DNA from: JANQIO01 sp965229625
GTDB lineage: Bacteria; Pseudomonadota; Gammaproteobacteria; Pseudomonadales; Halieaceae
Assembly: GCA_965229625.1 (NCBI GenBank)
Contig: CBDDJJ010000001.1
Span: 2,790,001 to 2,854,000 of the forward strand
Length of the DNA stretch: 64,000 bases
Direction of reading: 5' to 3'
This document shows positions 1-8,370 of this stretch, piece by piece. The position numbers were made by a program, and so were the translations under genes. The notes under the pieces were generated by a model. It worked only from the letters and a program-made list of their open reading frames with translations. It had not been told where the DNA came from and made no database searches. The number at the start of each line of letters is the position of its first letter. Within the stretch, counting starts at the first letter, position 1.

Positions 1-14
1 CTGGAACCTGCGGT

Positions 15-740
15 CTAGTCGTCCCCGTCCAGGGCCTGCTGCTGCAGCGCGCAGATCTGCTCAATGCCACGGGATGCCAGGTCGAGCATCCCGTTTAACT
101 CCTCGCGACGAAAAACCGCTCCCTCGGCCGTGCCCTGGACTTCAATGAAACCGCCATCCGCCGACATGATCACGTTCATGTCGGTATCAGCACCTGAATC
201 CTCGAGGTAGTCGAGGTCCAGCACCGGCTCTCCGTCGACGATGCCTACCGACACGGCGGCGATCACCTGGCGCAGCGGATCGGTTTCGATCAGGCGCTCA
301 CGCTGCAGGTGGCGCAGCGCATCGACCAGGGCCACGCAGCTACCGGAGATAGCAGCCGTGCGTGTGCCGCCGTCAGCCTGGATCACGTCACAATCCACGT
401 TGATGGTGTATTCACCCAATTGCTCCAGGTCCACGGCGGCTCGCAGTGAACGGCCGATCAGGCGCTGGATTTCCACCGTGCGGCCGCCCTGTTTACCGCG
501 AGCGGCTTCCCGGTCCATGCGCTCGCCGGTGGAACGCGGCAGCATGCCGTACTCGGCGGTGAGCCAGCCGCAGTTCTGGCCACGCAGGAAACGCGGCACC
601 CCTTCCGTCACGCTGGCGGTGCAGATCACCCGGGTATCGCCAAAGGACACCAGTACGGAGCCTTCCGCGTGACGCGTGAAGTGACGGGTGAAACTGATTG
701 CACGCAGCTCATCGGGTGCGCGGCCGCTCGGTCTTGGCAT
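15..740 (-). CDS. rph: Ribonuclease PH
   Basis: A 241-residue protein of normal length for RNase PH, the phosphorolytic 3'-5' exoribonuclease that trims tRNA 3' ends using inorganic phosphate. The phosphate-binding stretch GKQGGRT is at about residues 82-88, and the acidic catalytic stretch LDLDYLED followed by DTDMN is at about 174-189. The ATG at 740 is followed by a typical family N-terminus (RPSGR). The gene is divergent from yicC, with about 110 bases between the two starts; rph-yicC-gmk-rpoZ-spoT is a conserved gammaproteobacterial order. The assignment is secure; the ribosome binding site before the ATG is weak. Confidence 0.97.
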   Translation of the reverse strand: MPRPSGRAPDELRAISFTRHFTRHAEGSVLVSFGDTRVICTASVTEGVPRFLRGQNCGWLTAEYGMLPRSTGERMDREAARGKQGGRTVEIQRLIGRSLRAAVDLEQLGEYTINVDCDVIQADGGTRTAAISGSCVALVDALRHLQRERLIETDPLRQVIAAVSVGIVDGEPVLDLDYLEDSGADTDMNVIMSADGGFIEVQGTAEGAVFRREELNGMLDLASRGIEQICALQQQALDGDD

Positions 741-850
741 GGGTAGTCGTCGCTTGAGTGGGGCGCAGCATTATAAGGCATAGAACGGGATCGGGGTCAC
801 TGGCGAAACCGGGCAGTGCTGCTAAAATCGTTGCCTTTTCAGGGGTCCGC

Positions 851-1720
851 ATGAACGTCAATAGCATGACCGCCTTCGCCAGGGAGAGCGATGATGCCGG
901 CCCCGGCAGCCTGGCGGTTGAAATCCGCTCGGTCAATCACCGCTACCTGGACTGCCAGTTCAAGCTGCCAGAGGCGCTTCGGGGTCTCGAGCAGGGCCTG
1001 CGCGAGCGCCTGCAAAAGGGGCTGTCGCGCGGCAAGGTAGAAGTGCTGTTCCGCTGGCAGGCTCAGGCCGGCACCGCTACCGGGCTCGAAATCAACAACG
1101 ATCAGCTGGCCGCACTCGCCACGGCCATGGGTGAAGTGGCGAGCGCGATCCCGGAGGCACAGCCACCCAGCAGCCTCGATATCCTGCAGTGGCCCGGTGT
1201 GGTCCAGGGCGGCGCCGAGGATGCCGAAGCGCTCGCGGCCCGATCCCTGGCCCTGTTTGATCGCGCCCTTAAAACCCTGGTCGACACCCGCGCCCGGGAA
1301 GGGGAGAAGCTCGCGGGCTTCATCCGGGAACGGTTGGTCGCGGTGTCCGGTGAAGTCGATGCGGCCCGTGCGCGCATGCCGGAGCTGCTGGCTCAGCAGC
1401 ACGAGCGAATGCGGGCTCGGGTGGCGGACCTGGGTATTGAGGCTGATCCTGAACGGCTCGAAGCCGAGCTTGCCATTGTCGCCCAGAAGTCGGATGTGGA
1501 TGAGGAGCTGGACCGCCTGGTGGCGCATGTGGAAGAGGTCGGCCGCGTCCTCGACAAGGGTGGCCCCTGTGGCCGCCGGCTGGACTTCCTGATGCAGGAG
1601 CTGAACCGCGAGGCCAACACCCTGTCCTCGAAGTCGCTGGCGACCAGCACCACCCAGAACGCCGTCGAGCTCAAGGTGCTCATTGAGCAGATGCGCGAAC
1701 AGATTCAGAATCTCGAATGA
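851..1720 (+). CDS. yicC: YicC-family endoribonuclease
   Basis: A 289-residue YicC/YloC family protein. The open frame runs back to 758, but the ATG at 851 is chosen because it gives the family N-terminus (MNVNSMTAFAR) and has AGGGG just upstream. The C-terminal DUF1732 region is present from about residue 205, ending with an FLMQELNREANTL segment and a glutamine-rich helix. E. coli YicC is reported as an endoribonuclease affecting RNA turnover; a role here follows from family membership only. It starts divergently from rph and lies 28 bases upstream of gmk, probably in one transcript. Confidence 0.93.
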   Translation: MNVNSMTAFARESDDAGPGSLAVEIRSVNHRYLDCQFKLPEALRGLEQGLRERLQKGLSRGKVEVLFRWQAQAGTATGLEINNDQLAALATAMGEVASAIPEAQPPSSLDILQWPGVVQGGAEDAEALAARSLALFDRALKTLVDTRAREGEKLAGFIRERLVAVSGEVDAARARMPELLAQQHERMRARVADLGIEADPERLEAELAIVAQKSDVDEELDRLVAHVEEVGRVLDKGGPCGRRLDFLMQELNREANTLSSKSLATSTTQNAVELKVLIEQMREQIQNLE

Positions 1721-1748
1721 GCCTGCAAGGCCTGGAGACCGCAGCCCG

Positions 1749-2366
1749 ATGAAAACCCCCGGCAGCCTCTACACCGTGTCAGCGCCTTCTGGTGCGGGCA
1801 AAACCAGCCTGGTCAAGGCGCTGGTGGAGCAATGCCCGAATATCGGTGTATCGGTCTCACACACTACTCGCGAGGTACGTCCTGGCGAGCGCGACGGCGT
1901 CAACTACCACTTTGTCACCGACACCGTGTTCCTGGACATGCTGTCCCGCGGCGAATTCCTCGAGCACGCCCAGGTGTTCAACTACTACTACGGCACCTCC
2001 CAGCCCTGGGTGGAGCAACAGCTTGCCAACGGTCAGGACGTGATCCTGGAGATCGACTGGCAGGGCGCCGCCCAGATCAAGCGCCAGCGTCCGGACGCCG
2101 TGTCCGTGTTCATCCTGCCTCCCTCACGGCAGGCACTGCTGGAGCGCCTCACCCAGCGCGGCCGCGACCAGGATGACATCATCCAGCAGCGCATGAGCCA
2201 GGCAGCGGACGAAATCTCCCACTATCCGGAGGCTGACTTCATCGTGGTCAATGACGACTTCGACACCGCGCTCGGCCAGCTTATCCACCTGGTCGAAGCG
2301 CAACGCCTGCGAGTCTCCGCCCAGGTGATTCGCCATCAACAGCTGCTGACAGAACTGCTGTCGTAA
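1749..2366 (+). CDS. gmk: Guanylate kinase
   Basis: A 205-residue guanylate kinase converting GMP to GDP with ATP. The P-loop SAPSGAGKTS is at residues 11-20, and the GMP-binding segment with S-HTTREVRPGE follows at about 37-47. The ATG at 1749 is used instead of the longer frame start at 1683 because it places the P-loop at the normal distance from the N-terminus and does not overlap yicC. It sits between yicC and rpoZ, as in many gammaproteobacteria. Guanylate supply next to the (p)ppGpp enzyme SpoT makes biochemical sense, although the two have separate translation signals. Confidence 0.97.
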   Translation: MKTPGSLYTVSAPSGAGKTSLVKALVEQCPNIGVSVSHTTREVRPGERDGVNYHFVTDTVFLDMLSRGEFLEHAQVFNYYYGTSQPWVEQQLANGQDVILEIDWQGAAQIKRQRPDAVSVFILPPSRQALLERLTQRGRDQDDIIQQRMSQAADEISHYPEADFIVVNDDFDTALGQLIHLVEAQRLRVSAQVIRHQQLLTELLS

Positions 2367-2378
2367 GCCAATGTTTTT

Positions 2379-2386
2379 GTTATACT
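2379..2386 (+). promoter_or_regulatory. Extended -10 promoter candidate for rpoZ-spoT
   Basis: TGTTATACT lies 13 bases after the gmk stop. The TG upstream of TATACT (2381-2386) is an extended -10 element, and no good -35 is visible. It would give rpoZ and spoT their own transcript with a leader of roughly 90 bases. Inference from sequence only. Confidence 0.4.
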
Positions 2387-2480
2387 TCTCGGCTTCCGCG
2401 AAAAAGGCTGAGGCCGGGCGGGGCGCTGCCAGATGCAGGCCCCGGGCTACAGCTATGAGAAATTGACTAGGAATTGACGA

Positions 2481-2744
2481 ATGGCACGTGTAACCGTTGA
2501 AGATTGTCTGGAAAACGTCGCAAACCGTTTTGAGCTGGTGATGGTAGCCAGCAAGCGCGCGCGGCAAATGGCCACCGGCGGCAAAGACCCGATGGTGGAA
2601 GAAGAATCTGACAAGCCCACCGTGATCGCCCTGCGCGAAATCGCTGAAGGCTTTATCACTCCGGAAATCCTCGAGCGTGAAGATGAAGTGGACGCCGAGG
2701 AAGAGCTGCTGGAAGCCATGGAGTCCACCCCCGAGGTCCTCTAG
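2481..2744 (+). CDS. rpoZ: RNA polymerase omega subunit
   Basis: An 87-residue omega subunit with the standard start MARVTVEDC and the conserved block NRFELVMVASKRARQ at about residues 14-28. Omega helps assemble the beta' subunit and forms part of a ppGpp-binding site on RNA polymerase in gammaproteobacteria. The C-terminus is acidic, as is usual. It lies 53 bases upstream of spoT, so an RNA polymerase ppGpp-site subunit and the enzyme that makes and degrades ppGpp are probably co-transcribed. Confidence 0.97.
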   Translation: MARVTVEDCLENVANRFELVMVASKRARQMATGGKDPMVEEESDKPTVIALREIAEGFITPEILEREDEVDAEEELLEAMESTPEVL

Positions 2745-2797
2745 CCCGTCCTACCCTGGCGAGGGGCTGAGCCCGACGCGGGCCGGAGCATAAGTCT

Positions 2798-4918
2798 GTG
2801 AACAGCATCAGCGCCCTCGACAGCATCCTCCAAACCTACCTCACCCCCGAGGAAAGCAACCAGGTCAAGCGGGCCTACTTCTTTGCGGAGCAGGCACACC
2901 ACGGCCAGTTCCGCCGCAGCGGCGAGGCCTACGTCAGCCACCCGCTGGCCGTGGCCGGCATTCTCGCCGACATGCACATGGACCACCAGAGCCTGATGGC
3001 GGCCATGCTGCACGACGTCATCGAGGATACCGGCATCAGGAAAGAGGCCATCGGCGCCCAGTTCGGGCAGACCGTGGCGGAACTGGTGGACGGCGTCAGC
3101 AAGCTGACCCAGATCGAGTTCAGCTCCCAGGCGGAAAAGCAGGCCGAGAACTTCCAGAAGATGGCGCTGGCCATGGCCAAGGACATTCGCGTGATCCTGG
3201 TCAAGCTGGCAGACCGCCTGCACAACATGCGCACCCTGGGTGTACTGCAGGTAGACAAGCGCCGCCGCATCGCCCGGGAAACCCTGGAGATGTATGCTCC
3301 CATCGCCCTGCGACTGGGTATGAACAATGTGCGTATGGAGTTCGAGAATCTCGGCTTCAACGCCCTGCACCCAATGCGCGCCGAGCGCATCTCCGCTGCC
3401 GTGCGCCGCGCCCGCGGCAACCGCAAGGAACTGGTCGAGAAGATTCGCCACCAACTGCAGAACTGCCTGGAGCAGGAAGGCCACGGCGCCGAAGTCATCG
3501 GCCGCGAGAAACACCTGTACAGCATCTACCTGAAGATGAAGACCAAGGGGAAGAACTTCTCCGACATCATGGACATCTTCGCGTTTCGCATCATCGTCGA
3601 CTCGGTAGATACCTGCTACCGGGTGCTGGGCTGTGTACATAACCTGTATGCGCCGGTGCCGGGGGAGTTCAAGGATTACATCGCCATTCCCAAGGCCAAC
3701 GGCTACCAGTCACTGCACACGGTGCTGATGGGCATGCACGGTGTCCCGATCGAAATCCAGATTCGCACCCGCGACATGGAAGAAATGGCCAACAACGGCA
3801 TCGCTGCCCACTGGCTCTACAAGTCGAGTGAATCCACTGCCGCCAGTGGCAGCCATGCCCGTGCCCGGCAGTGGGTACAGGGCCTGCTGGAAATGCAGCA
3901 ACGTGCCGGCAACTCACTGGAGTTTATCGAGAGCGTCAAGATCGACCTGTTCCCGGACGAGGTCTACGTATTTACCCCGAAGGGCGACATCATGGAACTG
4001 CCACGGGGTGCCACCGCTGTCGACTTTGCCTATGCAGTGCACACCGATGTTGGCAACAGCTGTGTCGCCTGCCGTATCAACCGCCGCCTGGCGCCGCTCT
4101 CCGAGCCGCTGCAGAGCGGCCAGACTGTAGAGATTCTCACCGCCCCCGGGGCGCGCCCCAACCCGGCCTGGTTCAACTACGCGGTCACCGCCAAGGCGCG
4201 CACCAATATCCGCCACTTCCTCAAGGCGCAGCGGCGCGAGGACTCCATCGACCTGGGCAAGCGCCTGCTGGACAAGGCCCTGATGGCCCTGGACACCCAT
4301 TACGACGCTCTCGACAGCGCCAAGACCGGGCCCTACCTCGAGCAGGCGGGCTACAAGCACATGGACCAACTGCTGGAAGACATCGCCAAGGGCAACCGGG
4401 TGGCTGCCATTACTGCCCAGCAGCTACTGGGAGACTCGCATGACAGCGCCCAGGAGAACGGCGACCCCAGTCCACAGCCGGTAGCCATCCGCGGTACCGA
4501 GGGCTTCATGGTGAGCTATGGCAAGTGCTGCCACCCGATCCCCGGCGACGCCATCGCCGGCTACCTGAGCTCGGAAAAAGGCATTGTCGTCCATCGCGAG
4601 CACTGCCATAACCTGGCAGAGCTGAGGGAAAACGCCGATCGCCTGGTGGCACTGCGCTGGGACGAGCAGGTGGAGGGGGAATTCGTGGCGGCGTTGCGCA
4701 TCGAGGTGGAGAACCGCCGCGGTATGCTAGCCGTGCTGGCCACCCGCATCAACAGCCTCGATGCCAATATCGAGAAGATCAGCACCGAGGACAAGGACTA
4801 CCAGTTCAGCTACGTGAATATGGAAATGTCCGTGAAAAACCGCGTACACCTGGCGCAAATACTGAAGCGCATCCGCGGCCTCAAGGAAGTCCACAAGGTT
4901 ACCCGTCTCAAGCACTGA
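2798..4918 (+). CDS. spoT: Bifunctional (p)ppGpp synthetase/hydrolase SpoT
   Basis: A 706-residue Rel/Spo homologue close to E. coli SpoT in length. The HD hydrolase domain is N-terminal, with the metal-binding HD pair at residues 72-73 and an SHPLAVA segment at about 48-54. The synthetase domain follows, with FKDYIAIPKANGYQSLHT at about residues 291-308. After it come a TGS domain (about 385-445) and a C-terminal ACT domain (about 630-706). The start is GTG at 2798, after a short gap from rpoZ. The intact HD indicates hydrolase activity, as in SpoT and unlike RelA; whether synthesis is strong cannot be judged from sequence. Confidence 0.96.
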   Translation: MNSISALDSILQTYLTPEESNQVKRAYFFAEQAHHGQFRRSGEAYVSHPLAVAGILADMHMDHQSLMAAMLHDVIEDTGIRKEAIGAQFGQTVAELVDGVSKLTQIEFSSQAEKQAENFQKMALAMAKDIRVILVKLADRLHNMRTLGVLQVDKRRRIARETLEMYAPIALRLGMNNVRMEFENLGFNALHPMRAERISAAVRRARGNRKELVEKIRHQLQNCLEQEGHGAEVIGREKHLYSIYLKMKTKGKNFSDIMDIFAFRIIVDSVDTCYRVLGCVHNLYAPVPGEFKDYIAIPKANGYQSLHTVLMGMHGVPIEIQIRTRDMEEMANNGIAAHWLYKSSESTAASGSHARARQWVQGLLEMQQRAGNSLEFIESVKIDLFPDEVYVFTPKGDIMELPRGATAVDFAYAVHTDVGNSCVACRINRRLAPLSEPLQSGQTVEILTAPGARPNPAWFNYAVTAKARTNIRHFLKAQRREDSIDLGKRLLDKALMALDTHYDALDSAKTGPYLEQAGYKHMDQLLEDIAKGNRVAAITAQQLLGDSHDSAQENGDPSPQPVAIRGTEGFMVSYGKCCHPIPGDAIAGYLSSEKGIVVHREHCHNLAELRENADRLVALRWDEQVEGEFVAALRIEVENRRGMLAVLATRINSLDANIEKISTEDKDYQFSYVNMEMSVKNRVHLAQILKRIRGLKEVHKVTRLKH

Positions 4919-4928
4919 AGGAACTGCC

Positions 4929-5312
4929 ATGACCAATCGCGCCGTTATATCCAGCCCCGACGCTCCCGAGGCAATCGGGCCCTATTCACAGGCGGTGAAA
5001 GTGGGCAACACGGTTTGGCTGTCGGGCCAGATACCTCTGCAGCCCGACACCATGAGCCTGGTGGAGGGCGACATCAGCGCCCAGGCGCACCAGGTGTTTC
5101 GCAACCTGGTGGCGGTGGCGGCAGCGGCGGGCGGCACCCTCAATGATGCCGTCAAGGTCAACATCAGCCTGACCGATCTCGGGGACTTTGCCGCCGTCAA
5201 CGCAGTGATGGCAGAGTATTTTGAAGAGCCCTATCCGGCCCGAGCCTGCGTCCAGGTAGCGGCGCTGCCGAAAGGCGCGGGCATCGAAGTCGAAGTGATC
5301 ATGGCGCTGTAA
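4929..5312 (+). CDS. ridA: RidA-family reactive imine deaminase
   Basis: A 127-residue RidA/YjgF protein that hydrolyses reactive enamine and imine intermediates, such as 2-aminoacrylate made by PLP enzymes. The N-terminal AIGPYSQAV block is at residues 16-24. The C-terminal PARACVQVAALPKGA block contains the family arginine, and E120-E122 lie in the closing IEVEVIMAL strand. AAGGA lies just before the ATG, 10 bases after the spoT stop, so it is probably the last gene of the rpoZ-spoT transcript. This placement after spoT is conserved in pseudomonads. Confidence 0.95.
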   Translation: MTNRAVISSPDAPEAIGPYSQAVKVGNTVWLSGQIPLQPDTMSLVEGDISAQAHQVFRNLVAVAAAAGGTLNDAVKVNISLTDLGDFAAVNAVMAEYFEEPYPARACVQVAALPKGAGIEVEVIMAL

Positions 5313-5353
5313 CCACAGCTTACCTTACAGAGAAATCGCGGCAGGGCGATCGC

Positions 5354-6202
5354 TCATTCCGCTGCGAGCATCGCACCGTAGCCGGCCCGGTAGTCGGGGT
5401 AGCGCAACTCATAGCCCGACGCCCGCAGCAGCGCGTTGCGGCAACGACGGCTGGCGCCAGGCGGTGAACCTGTTTCACGCGGGTTTGCCACACCCAGCTG
5501 TTCTGCCAACCAGCATTCGAATTCATGGCTGAGCACCGGCAGGTCGTCACTGGCCAGGTAGATTCGCTCACGCTGCTTGAGCGTCATCAGGTGCAGGAGG
5601 AAGCCGACACAGTCGTCCCGGTGAATCCGGTTGCTGTAGTGGGGAGGCTCGGCGGAGACGATTTCACCACCGGCGATGCGCTGCAGCAGGCGGCTGGGAC
5701 TGCGACCGTAGATTCCGGAAAAACGCACGATGCTGACCTGGTGGTGGCTCTCCAACAGGCGCTGTTCCGCCGCCACCAGGATTTCCGCCTGGCCATCGGC
5801 CGGCGCCAGGGCGGTGCCTTCATCGACCCAGTCACCGCCGGCATCACCATACACCCGCGTACTGGATACATAGATCAGCTGCTGTGGCGGCAGGGCTTGC
5901 CACTGGGCCAGCAGGTTCTCGACCGGTCGCAGGTAACCCTCGCGGTAGCCGTCCACATCGCGCGCCGCGGGGGTGGGCGTCAGCAGCGTGATGTCCGCCG
6001 GGTGCTGGCTCAACTGGGAGAGGGAGCCGGCATCGGTGTAATCCACCGACAGGGCGGCAAGCCCCGCCGGCAGGGCCGCCAAGTTGCGACGCAGGGCCAG
6101 GGGCTCATCGCCGCGCGCGACCAGCTTCAACGCCACGGCGGTACCGATATCACCACAGGCGAGCAGGTTGGCGCGGACAGGGTTTTTTTCACTCGAACTC
6201 AC
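5354..6202 (-). CDS. NAD(P)-binding SDR/epimerase, YeeZ-like
   Basis: A roughly 282-residue extended short-chain dehydrogenase-like protein. The nucleotide-binding turn near the N-terminus is GDIGTA. The STRVYGD segment near residue 115 and the SGIYG and NRIHRDD segments downstream are typical of NAD-dependent epimerase/YeeZ-type proteins. The open frame continues to 6451, but that extension overlaps recG on the other strand, so GTG at 6202 is preferred. It is a weak start without a strong ribosome binding site. Substrate is unknown. The gene sits convergent to ridA and divergent from recG. Confidence 0.8.
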   Translation of the reverse strand: MSSSEKNPVRANLLACGDIGTAVALKLVARGDEPLALRRNLAALPAGLAALSVDYTDAGSLSQLSQHPADITLLTPTPAARDVDGYREGYLRPVENLLAQWQALPPQQLIYVSSTRVYGDAGGDWVDEGTALAPADGQAEILVAAEQRLLESHHQVSIVRFSGIYGRSPSRLLQRIAGGEIVSAEPPHYSNRIHRDDCVGFLLHLMTLKQRERIYLASDDLPVLSHEFECWLAEQLGVANPRETGSPPGASRRCRNALLRASGYELRYPDYRAGYGAMLAAE

Positions 6203-6312
6203 TGGTACAACTATACGCCGCCCCCCGGGGCCAAGTTCAACTGCAAGGCTACTTATGTCCTGTTTCCCGCCGGCACTCCCGGCTATCGCTACGCCGAGCA
6301 ACACCCGCTTGC

Positions 6313-8370
6313 ATGCCTGATGTTGCCAACCAGGCCGTGACCAGCCTGCGCGGCGTTGGCCCCAGGATGGCCGAGAAGCTCGCGGAGGCAGGCATAGAGC
6401 GGGTCGAGGACCTGCTGTTTCACCTGCCTCTGCGTTACCAGGACCGCACACGCATCACCCAGCTGGGTGCAGTCCAGCCCGGTGCCGACGTGGTGGTCGA
6501 AGGGGAAATCCGCGTTGCCGACATCGCCTTCGGGCGCCGACGCAGCCTGCTGTGCCGGATCCAGGACAACACGGGGTCCTTGAGCCTGAGGTTCTTCCAT
6601 TTCTCGGCGGCCCAGAAGAACAACCTGCAACCCGGCCGCCGGCTGCGCTGCTTCGGCGAGGTGCGCCGTGGCGCCAGCGGCCTGGAGATGTACCACCCGG
6701 AGTACCGGCTGGTGGACGAAGACCAGCCGACCCCCGTAGAGGACGCCCTCACCCCGATCTACCCGGGCGTCGCCGGCATCAGCCAGACCACCTGGCGCAA
6801 GCTCTGTGCCCAGGCCGTGGCACTGCTTGCTCGCGCGGCCCCGGCTGACCTGCTGCCAGCCAGGCAGGGCTTTGACCTGAGCCTGGTGGACGCCCTCAGC
6901 TACCTGCACGCTCCACCGCCGGATGCACCCCAGGCGCTGATTCGTGACGGCCGCCACCCGGCGCAACTGCGGCTGGCACTGGAAGAGCTGGTCGCCCACA
7001 ACCTGTCACTGGAGAAACTGCGCCGCCAGCAGCAGGCCCGGGGCGCGCCAGCGCTGACCGAAGGCGAGCACGAACTGGCACAGTTCCTCGCTTCGCTGCC
7101 GTTTACGCTGACCGCGGCACAGCAGCGGGTGGTGGATGAAATTCTCCAGGATCTCACCAGGCCGATACCGATGCTGCGGCTGGTGCAGGGTGACGTTGGC
7201 TCCGGCAAGACTGTGGTAGCGGCCTGTGCCGCACGCTGTGCCATGGCCTGTGGCTACCAGGTCGCCATCATGGCCCCCACGGAAATCCTCGCGGAACAGC
7301 ACCGAGCCAGCTTCGCCGGCTGGTTTGAAGCGGCCGGGACCACGCCCTGCCTGCTGACCGGGCGCATCAAGGGCAAGGCCCGTCAATCTACGCTGGAGGC
7401 AATCGCCAGCGGAGCGGCAAAGCTGGTGATCGGCACCCACGCCCTGTTCCAGGACGACGTGGCGTTTGCCGACCTGGGACTGGTAGTGGTCGACGAACAG
7501 CACCGGTTCGGCGTTCACCAACGCCTGCGACTCACCGAAAAAGGCCGGCAGCCTCATCAATTGGTCATGACGGCCACGCCGATCCCCCGCACCCTGTCGA
7601 TGGTGGCCTATGCGGACCTGGATTGTTCGGTGATCGATGAATTGCCGCCGGGGCGCCAACCCGTGCAGACCGTGCTGATTGGCGACAGCCGCCGTGACCA
7701 GGTGATCGACCGCGTCAAGGCTGCCTGTGAGGGTGGGCGCCAGGCCTACTGGGTCTGCACGCTGATAGAGGAGTCGGACGCGCTGGAGGCCCAGGCTGCC
7801 GAAGCCACCTGTGAAGACCTGGTAGCGCGCCTGCCCGGGCTGCGGGTTGGCCTCGTGCACGGGCGCCTGAAACCGTCGGACAAGGAGGCGGTCATGCAGC
7901 AGTTCAAGGCCGGCGATATCGACCTGCTCGTGGCCACCACCGTCATCGAGGTGGGCGTGGACGTGGCCAACGCCAGCCTGATGATTATCGAGAACCCGGA
8001 GCGGCTGGGCCTTGCCCAGCTGCACCAACTGCGCGGGCGGGTGGGGCGAGGCACCGATGCCAGCCACTGCGTACTGCTGTTCAAGGCACCGCTCAGCCAG
8101 CAGGGCCAGGCGCGACTGACCTCCCTGCGGGAGAGCAATGACGGATTCTACATCGCCGAGCGGGACCTGGAGCTGCGCGGTCCGGGCGAAGTGCTGGGCA
8201 CCCGGCAAACCGGCCTGATGGATTTCCGGGTGGCCGATATCCAGGTGCACGGGGACCTGTTGGAACGGGTGCGCGTGCTGGCCCGCGAAATTGCCGACCA
8301 GCGGCCCGCCCAGGTAGAGCCGCTGATCCGGCGCTGGCTCGGCAACGCCGAGCGCTTCGCCAGCGTCTAG
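6313..8370 (+). CDS. recG: ATP-dependent DNA helicase RecG
   Basis: A 685-residue RecG, the helicase that remodels stalled forks and Holliday junctions. The N-terminal wedge/OB domain starts with VGPRMAEKL at about residues 15-23. Walker A GDVGSGKT lies at about 293-300, the DEQH motif II at about 393-396, and the motif VI region LHQLRGRVGRG at about 571-581. The ATG at 6313 gives the usual length. The last four bases overlap the end of the convergent rubredoxin-reductase gene. Confidence 0.97.
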   Translation: MPDVANQAVTSLRGVGPRMAEKLAEAGIERVEDLLFHLPLRYQDRTRITQLGAVQPGADVVVEGEIRVADIAFGRRRSLLCRIQDNTGSLSLRFFHFSAAQKNNLQPGRRLRCFGEVRRGASGLEMYHPEYRLVDEDQPTPVEDALTPIYPGVAGISQTTWRKLCAQAVALLARAAPADLLPARQGFDLSLVDALSYLHAPPPDAPQALIRDGRHPAQLRLALEELVAHNLSLEKLRRQQQARGAPALTEGEHELAQFLASLPFTLTAAQQRVVDEILQDLTRPIPMLRLVQGDVGSGKTVVAACAARCAMACGYQVAIMAPTEILAEQHRASFAGWFEAAGTTPCLLTGRIKGKARQSTLEAIASGAAKLVIGTHALFQDDVAFADLGLVVVDEQHRFGVHQRLRLTEKGRQPHQLVMTATPIPRTLSMVAYADLDCSVIDELPPGRQPVQTVLIGDSRRDQVIDRVKAACEGGRQAYWVCTLIEESDALEAQAAEATCEDLVARLPGLRVGLVHGRLKPSDKEAVMQQFKAGDIDLLVATTVIEVGVDVANASLMIIENPERLGLAQLHQLRGRVGRGTDASHCVLLFKAPLSQQGQARLTSLRESNDGFYIAERDLELRGPGEVLGTRQTGLMDFRVADIQVHGDLLERVRVLAREIADQRPAQVEPLIRRWLGNAERFASV